A DNA stretch of 64,000 nt, from assembly GCF_000586555.1 (NCBI RefSeq), contig NZ_AZUC01000045.1, positions 1-64,000 of the forward strand. The letters are read 5' to 3'. The notes under the pieces were generated by a model. It ran no database searches. It worked only from the letters and a program-made list of their open reading frames with translations, and was not told where the DNA came from. Below, one piece after another: positions 54,385 to 62,531 of the stretch. This DNA comes from Sporosarcina sp. D27 (lineage in GTDB: Bacteria; Bacillota; Bacilli; Bacillales_A; Planococcaceae). Position numbers and translations under genes: made by a program. Position 1 is the first letter of the stretch. Each line of letters starts with the position of its first letter.

Positions 54385-55209
54385 TTAACAAAACTTCGTT
54401 TGCATCGCGAGCTCTGTCATGACGAGCATCGCACGATAGGCTTCAACAATATCTTTTGCTTCATAGCGAACAATTGTAGTTCCTTCTTCTATTACACACC
54501 CGGGCATCATCGCGGCCCACTCTGCTTCTCCATAATTCGTAAATTCAATACGCATGATAGGGTTATCAGGTGCTTTCAGTGGTTTAATTTCACTACGTTT
54601 TCCGAGCGCTTCTGCCATTTTTTCTTTCAGCAACGCCTGTGCTTTTTTAGGATGTAACGTCCGTACAGATGAACGTGAAATGGACTGCTTTACCGCGGCT
54701 GTTACGACACCCGGAATGAGTGCTTCTGCTTCCCGGCATGCTCCATCATCACCTGCTACCATAAGGACTGGAACGCCAAAATGACCTGCAACATAAGCAT
54801 TAAATCCGAGTTCTCCAACTACAACGTCATTGATAAAAATGTTACGAACGCCAAAAATCATCGTATGGCTCATGACTCCAGGTTGTCCTGCCCGGGCGTG
54901 ATAACCCGCAAACACAGCACCTGTATAAGTTTCATCCAATGACTGAACCATTGAAAGCGGTTTCACTTCGCCAGTTATCAACTCCACATCTGGATGCATC
55001 TCTTCAACTAGCAAGTTATTCATTTTTGAATGACTATCATTCACGAGCACTTCTTGTACACCTTGTTCAAATGCTGATGACGCAATCGCATTCGCTTCTT
55101 CAGTCATAATACGTCTAGCACGTTCATAATTATGACGATGTGAATCTACAAACGTCTCATCTGGTAACCCAGTTATGCCCTCCATATCAACGGAAACAAA
55201 TAATTTCAT
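54385..55209 (-). CDS. dppA: D-aminopeptidase DppA (M55 family)
   Basis: From ATG 55209 (TGGAGGT upstream) the product is 274 residues, the usual size. The Zn-binding DxE lies in SVDMEGITG at residues 6-12; VNDSHSKMNN and FAGYHARAGQPGVMSHT supply further metal and catalytic residues. DppA cleaves D-Ala-D-Ala and related D-peptides and forms a decamer. It heads the operon as in B. subtilis dppABCDE, so peptide uptake is paired with breakdown of wall-derived D-peptides. The open frame to 55275 has no start signal. Confidence 0.95.
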   Translation of the reverse strand: MKLFVSVDMEGITGLPDETFVDSHRHNYERARRIMTEEANAIASSAFEQGVQEVLVNDSHSKMNNLLVEEMHPDVELITGEVKPLSMVQSLDETYTGAVFAGYHARAGQPGVMSHTMIFGVRNIFINDVVVGELGFNAYVAGHFGVPVLMVAGDDGACREAEALIPGVVTAAVKQSISRSSVRTLHPKKAQALLKEKMAEALGKRSEIKPLKAPDNPIMRIEFTNYGEAEWAAMMPGCVIEEGTTIVRYEAKDIVEAYRAMLVMTELAMQTKFC

Positions 55210-55233
55210 AAGGACCTCCAAACATCCAACAGA

Positions 55234-55292
55234 AAATATGATCTGTCTGATTTTATTGTCAATTAACAATACCAAAATATTTTCAAAATAAC
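55234..55292 (-). promoter_or_regulatory. Possible dppA promoter with a weak CodY-like box
   Basis: On the minus strand TTGACA (55262-55257) is followed after 16-17 bp by CATATT or ATATTT. Just upstream, TATTTTGAAAATATT (about 55288-55274) shares 11 of 15 positions with the CodY motif AATTTTCWGAAAATT. dpp is a CodY target in B. subtilis. The -10 box is poor and the CodY match is marginal. Confidence 0.35.
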
Positions 55293-55304
55293 AAGATAAT
55301 TTAG

Positions 55305-55310
55305 TATAAT
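55305..55310 (+). promoter_or_regulatory. -10 box TATAAT upstream of the TM1410-like gene
   Basis: A perfect TATAAT has only a weak -35 (TTCAAA, 17 bp upstream). Its transcript would have a leader of about 105 bases. Confidence 0.35.
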
Positions 55311-55420
55311 GAAATTATGTTTACTAGTTTTTTATGTTTTAGCAATACTATTGTGCCAAAAGTGAGAAGTCTAAAATCTACTAGTATACTAGATACACTT
55401 TACGAAAGAGGTGGTATTCC

Positions 55421-56371
55421 TTGAACAAATGGTTATTAGCTGGAGGTACGCTCACACTTTCAACTTTACTTCTATTCGCTGCTTATTTCCGTCTGGATGT
55501 AGGACAACCTACTTGGGTTTATCAACTTCAAGATGCCTCCATTGAGAACATTGCCCTGCTTCCCGTTAAATATGCAGTGATTGACTCAACAAAAGATGGG
55601 AGCGAGAGATATAGCAAGAAGGACATTGCAATTCTTCGTGAAAAGGGAATACGCCCCATTTCATATTTGAGTATCGGTGAGGCAAGCAGTTACCTCCCCT
55701 ATTGGAAATCAGAGTGGGGCTACCAACAAAAAGGAGTGTTGACCATCACCGATTCAGCTCCTGAATGGATGGGTCACGTCGAAAATCCTGATTGGCCGGA
55801 AAGTGTAAAAGTTCGTTATTGGAATTCAGAATGGCAACAATATATGTTTGAGGAACTGAAAAGAATTCAAGACGCAGGATTTAAAGGGGTGTACTTAGAC
55901 ATTATTGATGCATACCTTTATTGGGGAGATTCAAGTACGTATAAAGAAGATGGTGAGCAATCCTTATTAACCGATCCCACATCCCCAAAAGATGCAGCTG
56001 AACGAATGATTTCTTTCGTTCGAACTCTGTCTGCCGTTGCAAAAGAAAGGGATCCCGATTTTTTAATTATCCCTCAAAATGGTGAGGAAATATTGCAGTT
56101 CGACAATGGTTCCTATTTAAAATCAGTAGATGGAATAGGGGTAGAAGACATTTGGTTCAATGAGAGTAAAAAGAACAATTCAGATGAAATCGAGGAACGT
56201 CTTAAGTGGCTTTCACAGTTTTCCAAGGCAAATAAGCCTGTATTTTCAGTAGACTATGTTAAAGGCCGTTATGCAATCAATCGCTATTACCGGCTATGCA
56301 GAAATGAAAAATTCTATTGTTTCGCCGCTGCCCCAGATCGGTCACTTTCTTCCATTAAATCATTTGACTAG
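55421..56371 (+). CDS. TM1410/GH114-like putative glycoside hydrolase, membrane-anchored or secreted
   Basis: The 316-residue protein starts at TTG behind AAAGAGGTGG. One hydrophobic segment (about 4-21) without a clear cleavage site serves as signal or anchor. The rest is a TIM-barrel-like domain with TWVYQLQD, KYAVIDSTKDGS, RPISYLSIGEASSYLPYW, GFKGVYLDIIDAYLYW (Asp likely catalytic) and LIIPQNGEEIL. The family includes endo-alpha-1,4-polygalactosaminidase (GH114) and PelA-like hydrolases. Its target in Gram-positives is not known; a wall or exopolysaccharide amino sugar polymer is possible. Confidence 0.78.
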   Translation: MNKWLLAGGTLTLSTLLLFAAYFRLDVGQPTWVYQLQDASIENIALLPVKYAVIDSTKDGSERYSKKDIAILREKGIRPISYLSIGEASSYLPYWKSEWGYQQKGVLTITDSAPEWMGHVENPDWPESVKVRYWNSEWQQYMFEELKRIQDAGFKGVYLDIIDAYLYWGDSSTYKEDGEQSLLTDPTSPKDAAERMISFVRTLSAVAKERDPDFLIIPQNGEEILQFDNGSYLKSVDGIGVEDIWFNESKKNNSDEIEERLKWLSQFSKANKPVFSVDYVKGRYAINRYYRLCRNEKFYCFAAAPDRSLSSIKSFD

Positions 56372-56453
56372 AAATGACTTACTATATAACAACCTATCTA
56401 TCGTCAAACAATTGTACAATCAAATCTGAAGGTTTAATCTTAAATAATTACTA

Positions 56454-56482
56454 TTGACACAAAACTGTCGATTAAGTATGCT
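56454..56482 (+). promoter_or_regulatory. Predicted promoter with a long leader before the MFS gene
   Basis: TTGACA (56454-56459), 17 bp, TATGCT (56477-56482). The leader to the start codon would be about 180 bases. It contains a hairpin AACCTCCT/AGGTGGTT (about 56550-56571) followed by CTTTT, which might be an attenuator. I see nothing else in 56372-56668. Confidence 0.5.
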
Positions 56483-56668
56483 CGATTTGTAATTGATTTT
56501 CTCTATGGCCTCTGCTAGCCGGTTACATTACTACCTGTTCTTCGTGAAAACCTCCTGCATATAGGTGGTTCTTTTAGTTTAAAGAGATCACATAGGCATT
56601 TATAAATCGTGATACCAGAGACCCACAAGATATTGATTGCAAAAATCTAATAAAGAAAGCAGTGGGAA

Positions 56669-57946
56669 ATGGTGGCGACAGTTAAGAAGAAAATCCACTA
56701 TGCTTGGTGGACACTTGTAGCACTCTGTATTATTGTCGGACTTGCAAAGGGTGCATTAAATACATCATCAGGTCTATTCATTCCAGGAGCTACAAAAGAT
56801 TTAGGTATTTTAACTGGTAACTTAACTTTATACTTCAGTATTTCTTCGATCGTGACGATGATTTTCCTTCCTATCGGCGGTAAAATCCTAGCAAAATATG
56901 ATATTCGCATGGTATTAGTCCTCGCAATTATTTTGCAAGCAGGCTCTTATGTCGGATTTGGTTTTAGTAACTCCGTATGGGGTTGGTATATTTTTGCTGT
57001 TCCATTGGCTGTCGGCGGCGTGTTTACAACGGTTATCGTTGGACCTGTCCTCGTTAATCAGTGGTTTAAAAAGAAAAACGGAATGGCACTCGGATTGATT
57101 GGAGCCTCTGGCGGTTTACTAGGCGCGATTGCTCAACCAATCATCGGATATACAATTGCTACAGCTGAACATACTTGGCGTACTGGCTACATTGGTCTTG
57201 GCTTAGCAGTTATCATTATTGTTGTTCCAACAGTTCTCTTAATCATTCGTAAATCACCACAATCCATCGGTTTGTTGCCTTATGGAGCACAAGAAGTTAC
57301 CGAAGTTAGCGATGAAACACTTACAAACGAAGCAGACAAAGGGGTAACATTAGCGATTGCCCGAAAATCTTCTGCTTTTTACTCACTATTTTTCTTCTTC
57401 CTTCTGATTACATCGATTGCCAGTTTCTCAATTCATATTCCTTCATATATCCAATCTATTGGATATGATGCCATATTTGCAGGAAATGCAATGGCAGGAT
57501 ATATGATTGGCGTCCTGTTAGGGGCACTTGCACTAGGTTATCTTGTAGACAAAATCGGTTCACGAAACACTGTTTATGTAGCAATGGTTTTAGCAGCATT
57601 AGCTGTTATTGCACTTCTATTTGCGGCAGATAGTAAAATAGTTGTCGTTATAGCAACTTCAGTGTACGGATTTACTGTTTCCAACTCTGTTGGAACTCTA
57701 GCACCAGCGCTAACAACTAGCCTATTTGGTAGTAGGGAGTACGCTCAAATTTACTCCACGGCTTCACTAGGACTTGCAATCGCTGGTATTGTTGCACTTC
57801 CAGCTTACGGATATATTTACGATTTCACAAAAAGTTATACACCAGCGTTGTATATCGTACTTGTTTTGCTAATTTTGAATATCGTTCTTGTAACATACGC
57901 GTTTGAAGGTAAGAAAAAACTTTTAAAACAAGGTCATTGGAACTGA
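56669..57946 (+). CDS. MFS transporter
   Basis: The 425-residue protein has 12 hydrophobic helices. Features are YAWWTLVALCIIVGLAKG at the start, the loop 2-3 motif GGKILAKYDIR, and GASGGLLGAIAQPIIGY in helix 5. It resembles oxalate/formate-antiporter-like and monocarboxylate MFS groups. The substrate cannot be given. The start is ATG 56669 or GTG 56672; the ribosome site is weak (GTGGG very close). A strong terminator follows. Confidence 0.8.
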   Translation: MVATVKKKIHYAWWTLVALCIIVGLAKGALNTSSGLFIPGATKDLGILTGNLTLYFSISSIVTMIFLPIGGKILAKYDIRMVLVLAIILQAGSYVGFGFSNSVWGWYIFAVPLAVGGVFTTVIVGPVLVNQWFKKKNGMALGLIGASGGLLGAIAQPIIGYTIATAEHTWRTGYIGLGLAVIIIVVPTVLLIIRKSPQSIGLLPYGAQEVTEVSDETLTNEADKGVTLAIARKSSAFYSLFFFFLLITSIASFSIHIPSYIQSIGYDAIFAGNAMAGYMIGVLLGALALGYLVDKIGSRNTVYVAMVLAALAVIALLFAADSKIVVVIATSVYGFTVSNSVGTLAPALTTSLFGSREYAQIYSTASLGLAIAGIVALPAYGYIYDFTKSYTPALYIVLVLLILNIVLVTYAFEGKKKLLKQGHWN

Positions 57947-57960
57947 TTTCATGAATAACA

Positions 57961-58008
57961 AAAGCTGTTTCAGCACCAGTAATTCTGGTATTGAAACAGC
58001 TTTTTTTC
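57961..58008 (+). terminator. Intrinsic terminator after the MFS gene
   Basis: The stem AAAGCTGTTTCA, a short CCAG/CTGG inner stem, then TGAAACAGCTTT, is followed by seven T. Confidence 0.85.
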
Positions 58009-58045
58009 TAGTTAGATTTCTTACATGTCGAATATAGTCATAAAT

Positions 58046-58061
58046 TGTTTCACATGAAACA
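58046..58061. other. Near-consensus parS-like palindrome
   Basis: TGTTTCACATGAAACA matches the Bacillus ParB/Spo0J site TGTTNCACGTGAAACA at every position but one (central G to A). It sits one base beyond the stop of the P1 peptidase gene. The arms could also act as a weak hairpin, but no T run follows on the minus strand. Confidence 0.4.
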
Positions 58062-58062
58062 G

Positions 58063-59127
58063 TTATGAAAACGGTGCTGGGTGTACAGTTAAACCATTTC
58101 GTCCTGTCGTTTCAACCGCTTGAGACAACGAATTCAAAATCGCTTCTTCCGTTACTTCCGCAGCAGCTTGAAATAGTTGGTTCATGATAGGATGGCCATC
58201 GCGAAGTAATTGTACGTTCTCTATAGCATCCAGCCTTTCATGCAGAAATTTGTGTGCAGTAGAAAATGCAATCACTATATCTCCACTGCCGTTACTGTAA
58301 TGACTTCCAGTTCGAGCAAGTCCAATCCCAGAACGTTTTGCAATTCGTTTTAACTGCCGGCTATCGAGTGGAGCATCCGTTGCAAGGACAATCATAATCG
58401 ATCCGTCTGCAGGTTTTGGTGCATCTGGTTGTATGATGGGTTCAATTTTCATATATCGGTCGCTCGCAAACTCTTCCCGTTTCCCAAAATTACTTAATAC
58501 GAGACACCCTATTGTAAATGATTCGGTAGACATTTCTGAGTGAACAACACGTGAAGATGTCCCGATCCCGCCCTTATATCCGAAGCAAACCATTCCTTTC
58601 CCTGCACCGACCGCCCCCTCTTCAGATGGTTCAGTGGATGCCATTTCAATTGCTTGCTTGGCATGACCAGGTGTTATGGACAGCGCTCTAATGGAGTTAA
58701 GGCGACTGTCATTGCACTCCCCTGTCACGATATTAGCAGTTCCTGTTGTGTCTCCAATTTCCGGAGTCTGATCGAGTAACCACCGAAGGGCTCCTTCAGT
58801 TGCAGCCGGTACACCAAATGTGTTCGTCAACATGATTGGTGACTCCAGAACACCCAGTTCATCTAACTGAATAAGTCCTGTCGTCTTCCCAAATCCGTTA
58901 ATGACATAGCTTGCCGCCGCAACCTTTTCCCTGAAAGGATTTCCGGAATGAGGCAGGATGGCTGTCACACCTGTCGCTATATACTCCCCGTTCTCTAACG
59001 GTTCATCGATTGTTACGTGTCCTACTAGCACATTGTCGACGTCTGTAATACAGTTGTTCTTCCCTGTAGGAAATGTGCCAATCTGAATACCCCGCGCTCT
59101 GATTTTCATTGGTTGTTGTTTTGGCAT
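58063..59127 (-). CDS. P1/DmpA-family aminopeptidase (self-processing, S58)
   Basis: The 354-residue protein begins with the family pattern ITDVDNVLVGHVTID. The autoprocessing site GYKGGIGTSSRVVH near residue 220 would release a new N-terminal Ser as nucleophile. The C-terminal VLATDAPLDSRQLKRIAKRSGIGLARTGS segment is also conserved. DmpA and related BapA enzymes cleave N-terminal amino acids, D-amino acids or beta-amino acids from peptides. It starts at ATG with TGGAG eight bases upstream and is divergent from a small membrane protein gene. Confidence 0.88.
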   Translation of the reverse strand: MPKQQPMKIRARGIQIGTFPTGKNNCITDVDNVLVGHVTIDEPLENGEYIATGVTAILPHSGNPFREKVAAASYVINGFGKTTGLIQLDELGVLESPIMLTNTFGVPAATEGALRWLLDQTPEIGDTTGTANIVTGECNDSRLNSIRALSITPGHAKQAIEMASTEPSEEGAVGAGKGMVCFGYKGGIGTSSRVVHSEMSTESFTIGCLVLSNFGKREEFASDRYMKIEPIIQPDAPKPADGSIMIVLATDAPLDSRQLKRIAKRSGIGLARTGSHYSNGSGDIVIAFSTAHKFLHERLDAIENVQLLRDGHPIMNQLFQAAAEVTEEAILNSLSQAVETTGRNGLTVHPAPFS

Positions 59128-59198
59128 TTACATGGCTCCAGTCTATGTATAGTCTTTCACAATTGTTTCCACACTATGTTGTAAAAGGAGTGGTCTTT

Positions 59199-59477
59199 AT
59201 GTTGACGGAATTTCCAACGATTCATACAAATATATGGGATGCCTTTTGGGCGGTTCCCGTCACATTCATAGTCGTTCTCATTGCGAAATGGGTATTTCGC
59301 ATTCGCCCCACATGGCTTTCTACAGTTTCAACGGTCGTCGCACTCATCTTGTCCGTTTTCATCAGCCATCCGCATAATCTTTCAGCGGGTATCTTCATGG
59401 GGTTTTTCTATAGTGGTGCCGCCATGGGAGTGCTCTATTCAATGAAGCAATCCTATCTAGCATTTCGGGCAAAATGA
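59199..59477 (+). CDS. Small membrane protein, unknown function
   Basis: From ATG 59199, with AAAAGGAGTGG upstream, the product is 92 residues. Three hydrophobic segments are visible: WAVPVTFIVVLIAKWVF, LSTVSTVVALILSVFI and IFMGFFYSGAAMGVLY, so most of the protein lies in the membrane. I do not recognise the family. An upstream in-frame start at 59109 lies inside the divergent gene and has no ribosome site. It is convergent with the FhuF-like gene, with only eight bases between. Confidence 0.7.
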   Translation: MLTEFPTIHTNIWDAFWAVPVTFIVVLIAKWVFRIRPTWLSTVSTVVALILSVFISHPHNLSAGIFMGFFYSGAAMGVLYSMKQSYLAFRAK

Positions 59478-59485
59478 ATATCATG

Positions 59486-60196
59486 CTACTCTTTCAACGG
59501 ACAAAATCCACATTGCATTAATCCTGGGACGTCTTTCGAAAGACAGCATGTTTTCCTTACCGTTGTATTCAGCAAATCTGTCGGTTCACATCCGTTTAAA
59601 TAGGATGAAAACCGAGAATGCGAAGAGATTCCTTCCCAGGCCGAATCGTCTTTAAGTTCATTGAAAACGACTCTTGCTTCGTCTGTACAAGTTGGATCAT
59701 TCAACATAACGTGAAACTGCCAAAGCCAGAAGCCGAATACATTTTCCCACAAAACATTTGGAGAGACAGAAGCAACCAATCTTAGTGCATTGATCACTGT
59801 CTGGATTTGGACAAGAAGTTTTCGAACGACATTAGCAGAATCTTCGATAGGGACTTCTATCCAACCATTAACCTTTGGATATGTACTGACAGTCATATTG
59901 CCATACTCGAGAACGGCCCCAAACTGTAATTCATCTGGATTCCCTTGCCAAAGTTCCTCATATTGAATGAATTGAGCAAGTTGCATAGCCGTAAACATTC
60001 CGTAACGCCGCATGAAAAAAGAAACTGCCACAGTCATATTGGGGCTTTGACTCACGGTTTGAAGAATTGTTAATAGATCTTTCCCAACGGTTGAAGAAGA
60101 TAAGGTTTCTAACGTAAAAAGCGGATGTTCCGGAGATGTTGTATAGACTCCATTGCTATGAAGTTGGCTGATTTGGTTCGCTGTAAGTGTTGTCAT
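59486..60196 (-). CDS. FhuF-like 2Fe-2S ferric-siderophore reductase
   Basis: From ATG 60196 the product is 236 residues. The C-terminus carries the FhuF cysteine signature CC-x10-C-x2-C in TCCLSKDVPGLMQCGFC, which binds the unusual [2Fe-2S] cluster of FhuF. The N-terminal part is only a diverged IucA/FhuF-type helical domain. FhuF reduces iron in imported ferric siderophores in the cytosol. No siderophore transporter is adjacent. There is no ribosome site before the ATG; an extended -10 sequence ends six bases upstream, suggesting a leaderless mRNA. The open frame extends to 60319 but with no start signal. Confidence 0.75.
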   Translation of the reverse strand: MTTLTANQISQLHSNGVYTTSPEHPLFTLETLSSSTVGKDLLTILQTVSQSPNMTVAVSFFMRRYGMFTAMQLAQFIQYEELWQGNPDELQFGAVLEYGNMTVSTYPKVNGWIEVPIEDSANVVRKLLVQIQTVINALRLVASVSPNVLWENVFGFWLWQFHVMLNDPTCTDEARVVFNELKDDSAWEGISSHSRFSSYLNGCEPTDLLNTTVRKTCCLSKDVPGLMQCGFCPLKE

Positions 60197-60202
60197 GCAT
60201 TC

Positions 60203-60211
60203 AGTATAGCA
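60203..60211 (-). promoter_or_regulatory. Extended -10 promoter element directly before the FhuF-like start
   Basis: The minus strand reads TGCTATACT, then GAATGC, then ATG. TGnTATACT is an extended -10 motif, and transcription would begin at or next to the A of ATG (60196). Confidence 0.45.
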
Positions 60212-60352
60212 AAGATTCCGCCTTCTTTGACACCCCCTGTTAATTCTTAAAAGAGAAATGATAAGCTCCTTCCCTTCCCTTCCCTCCAAAATTATTTGTT
60301 TAGCACCAGTAAAAAACACCGTTCTCGTAATACCAAGAAAGAGCAGAAACTA

Positions 60353-60391
60353 AAAGACAGCCTGCCCTGTTAAGAGGACAGCCTGTCTAGT
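60353..60391 (-). terminator. Intrinsic terminator after the second MFS gene
   Basis: The stem AGACAGGCTG/CAGGCTGTCT with an inner CCT/AGG pair and a six-base loop is followed on the minus strand by TTTTAG. Confidence 0.7.
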
Positions 60392-60395
60392 TCAC

Positions 60396-61652
60396 TTATT
60401 CAGTTACAGCTTCTTTGTTTGTTAATTTTGGGGTTTTATCTTCTCTAATCAACGATGCTGCAATTGTACCGATGACAAGTAGGAAGCCTGCAAAGTAGAA
60501 GCCCATATCCAGGTTACCTGTTACGTCAGCCAAGAAACCAGTGATGTAAGGTGCAAGGATAGAACCTAACATACCGATGAAGTTGTATATACCGAATGAT
60601 GTACCATATGCATTTTTAGGAGCGTTGTCTGCTACAACAGCAACTAGTACAGGGTTAGTACTGATTTTACCAAAGATACCGTAACCAATTAGTGCTGCAT
60701 AAAGAACGTACATATTGTCGAATGCAACAATGGAGATGAGTGATATCAATGAAAGTGGGAGCATGACAAGTAGCACTGGACGTCGTTTTCCCATACGGTC
60801 AGCAATCCAGCTGAAGAAAATTGAACCTGGTATAGCTGCCCATGGTACTAGTGAAGAAACAGTCGCAACTGCACTACCTTCAATTCCACGTGCGTGCTGC
60901 AAGTAATAAGGCATCCATGTTACGACTACGAAGAATCCGTAAATCGCACAGAAGATTACGATGTAAGACATGAGCAAGTTATGATTTTTGAACAGAGCAC
61001 TAATCTTGAATGGCTCTTGGTTATCAAGTTCAGCTTTAGCTTTCTTGCCATAAGGGTTTTCTTTAACAAGCCACCACATTAGTAATCCAATGAGGACGAC
61101 TGGAATTGCTACAATATAGAATGGTGCTCTCCATGACATTCCAGCCTCAATAGTCCAACTGGATAGGAAGTAACCTGCAGAAAGACCGAACGCCATACCA
61201 CTGTTGATAATCGCAGATCCTACTGTAATGTGTTTCTTAGGGATCGCTTCAGAAGATAAACCGTATTGTGGTCCATAATAGAACCCTTGGAACACACCAA
61301 CCATTAACCACATAAGTACAAATAAGAAGAATGTTGGCATCGTTCCTGCAATCGCTGCAAAGATACCGAACAAAATAATCCCTGGTACAAGTACTTTCTT
61401 TTTACCAATTTTATCTCCAAGTATACCGGATGGAATGTTTAATCCTGCATAACCGATGAAGAAGATACTACTAATCATACCGAGCTGACCGGCAGACAAA
61501 CTAAATTCGTTTTGAATATCATCCATGACAGGGTTCAAGATTGCACGTGTTCCGTAAATTGCAACCCAACCTAAGAAGAATACGATAACGGCTTTTATCC
61601 AATATGGAATGAGTTCTTTTTTCTGGCCATTATCTTGTATTTGTTTCGCCAT
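60396..61652 (-). CDS. MFS transporter (ACS-like group), next to a two-component system
   Basis: The 418-residue protein has 12 hydrophobic helices. The loop 2-3 signature is GILGDKIGKKKVLVPG, preceded by SSIFFIGYAGLNIPSG. The layout resembles anion:cation symporters and glycerol-3-phosphate or hexuronate carriers; the substrate is unknown. It starts at ATG behind GAGGAGGAAC, 160 bp downstream of the response regulator in the same direction. The promoter gap has direct repeats that could bind the response regulator. Confidence 0.82.
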   Translation of the reverse strand: MAKQIQDNGQKKELIPYWIKAVIVFFLGWVAIYGTRAILNPVMDDIQNEFSLSAGQLGMISSIFFIGYAGLNIPSGILGDKIGKKKVLVPGIILFGIFAAIAGTMPTFFLFVLMWLMVGVFQGFYYGPQYGLSSEAIPKKHITVGSAIINSGMAFGLSAGYFLSSWTIEAGMSWRAPFYIVAIPVVLIGLLMWWLVKENPYGKKAKAELDNQEPFKISALFKNHNLLMSYIVIFCAIYGFFVVVTWMPYYLQHARGIEGSAVATVSSLVPWAAIPGSIFFSWIADRMGKRRPVLLVMLPLSLISLISIVAFDNMYVLYAALIGYGIFGKISTNPVLVAVVADNAPKNAYGTSFGIYNFIGMLGSILAPYITGFLADVTGNLDMGFYFAGFLLVIGTIAASLIREDKTPKLTNKEAVTE

Positions 61653-61718
61653 CTTTTGTTCCTCCTCAATTTTTCATAATAATTACTTAAGTAAAATGAT
61701 CATTTACCTTACACCTGT

Positions 61719-61771
61719 ATAATACTCTAGCTAGCATTGCAGACGAATAAAATCAAAACAGCTAACATTGC
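61719..61771 (-). promoter_or_regulatory. MFS promoter region with direct repeats
   Basis: GCTAGCATTGC (61730-61740) and GCTAACATTGC (61761-61771), in plus-strand orientation, match at 10 of 11 bases, 31 bp apart. A TATTAT -10 box lies at 61724-61719 on the minus strand. At -35 (61747-61742) the sequence TTCGTC is poor, which fits an activator-dependent promoter with the response regulator bound to the repeats. Confidence 0.45.
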
Positions 61772-61811
61772 CAAAACATTAAATATTGATAAAGAATGTC
61801 CAGTACTTCTT

Positions 61812-62528
61812 TTACTCGCGATGAGCCGTGACACTTTTCAACATATATCCTAGTCCAGGATACGTAATAATGTATTCTTCCGGTTCTTTCAGACGCTCTT
61901 TAATTTTACGACGGATTCTCGCGATACCGACTCGTAAATATTCGACATCATCCCGATATTGAGGACCCCAAACTTCAGAAAGTAACGATTCATGTTGTAC
62001 AACTTTGTCGAGATTCAACGCCAAAATCTCTAGCAATGAGAACTCTGTTTGAGTCAGTTTTAACTCTTCCTCGTCAATCCAAATCCTCTTGCTTCCGATG
62101 TCTACTTGGAGAGACCCTGTCTCAATCACAGAAGATGCGCCCGCTGAAGAATCAGCATGACTTGGCTGACTTCTACGAAGGACTGCATTGACCCGTGCAA
62201 ACAACTCATCCAACGAAAATGGTTTCGTCAAGTAGTCATCCGCTCCGAGATTCAGCCCATTCACTTTATCTTTAGGGTTGCTTCTTGCTGTTAGCATGAT
62301 AATCGGAGTGTGAGAGAACTTTCGAAGTTCTTCTAATACGTAAAAGCCGTCCCTTCCTGGCATCATAATATCCAGTAATATTAAATCAGGTGAGATCAGA
62401 TCGTATTTTTCTAACAGTTCTTCACCGGAATCAGCGGTTACGACATCGTATCCAACAGATCGTAAATTGGCTGAGATGAAACGTAAAATCTTTGCTTCAT
62501 CGTCTACGACACATATTTTTTGTTTCAT
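61812..62528 (-). CDS. OmpR/PhoB-family response regulator
   Basis: The 238-residue protein has a receiver domain (1-120) with acidic DDE at 8-10, phospho-acceptor Asp in LILLDIMMPGRDG near 53, Thr in IIMLTARS, and Lys in YLTKPFS. A winged-helix effector domain (about 140-235) ends with LRVGIARIRRKI and TYPGLGYML. It is paired with the kinase gene upstream, three bases apart, with GAGGGG as the ribosome site. The likely target is the MFS gene downstream. Confidence 0.95.
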   Translation of the reverse strand: MKQKICVVDDEAKILRFISANLRSVGYDVVTADSGEELLEKYDLISPDLILLDIMMPGRDGFYVLEELRKFSHTPIIMLTARSNPKDKVNGLNLGADDYLTKPFSLDELFARVNAVLRRSQPSHADSSAGASSVIETGSLQVDIGSKRIWIDEEELKLTQTEFSLLEILALNLDKVVQHESLLSEVWGPQYRDDVEYLRVGIARIRRKIKERLKEPEEYIITYPGLGYMLKSVTAHRE

Positions 62529-62531
62529 CTC

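Noticed and set aside
59109..59198. Extended N-terminus of the small membrane protein
   Set aside because: It overlaps the start of the divergent P1 peptidase gene; ATG 59199 has AAAAGGAGTGG.
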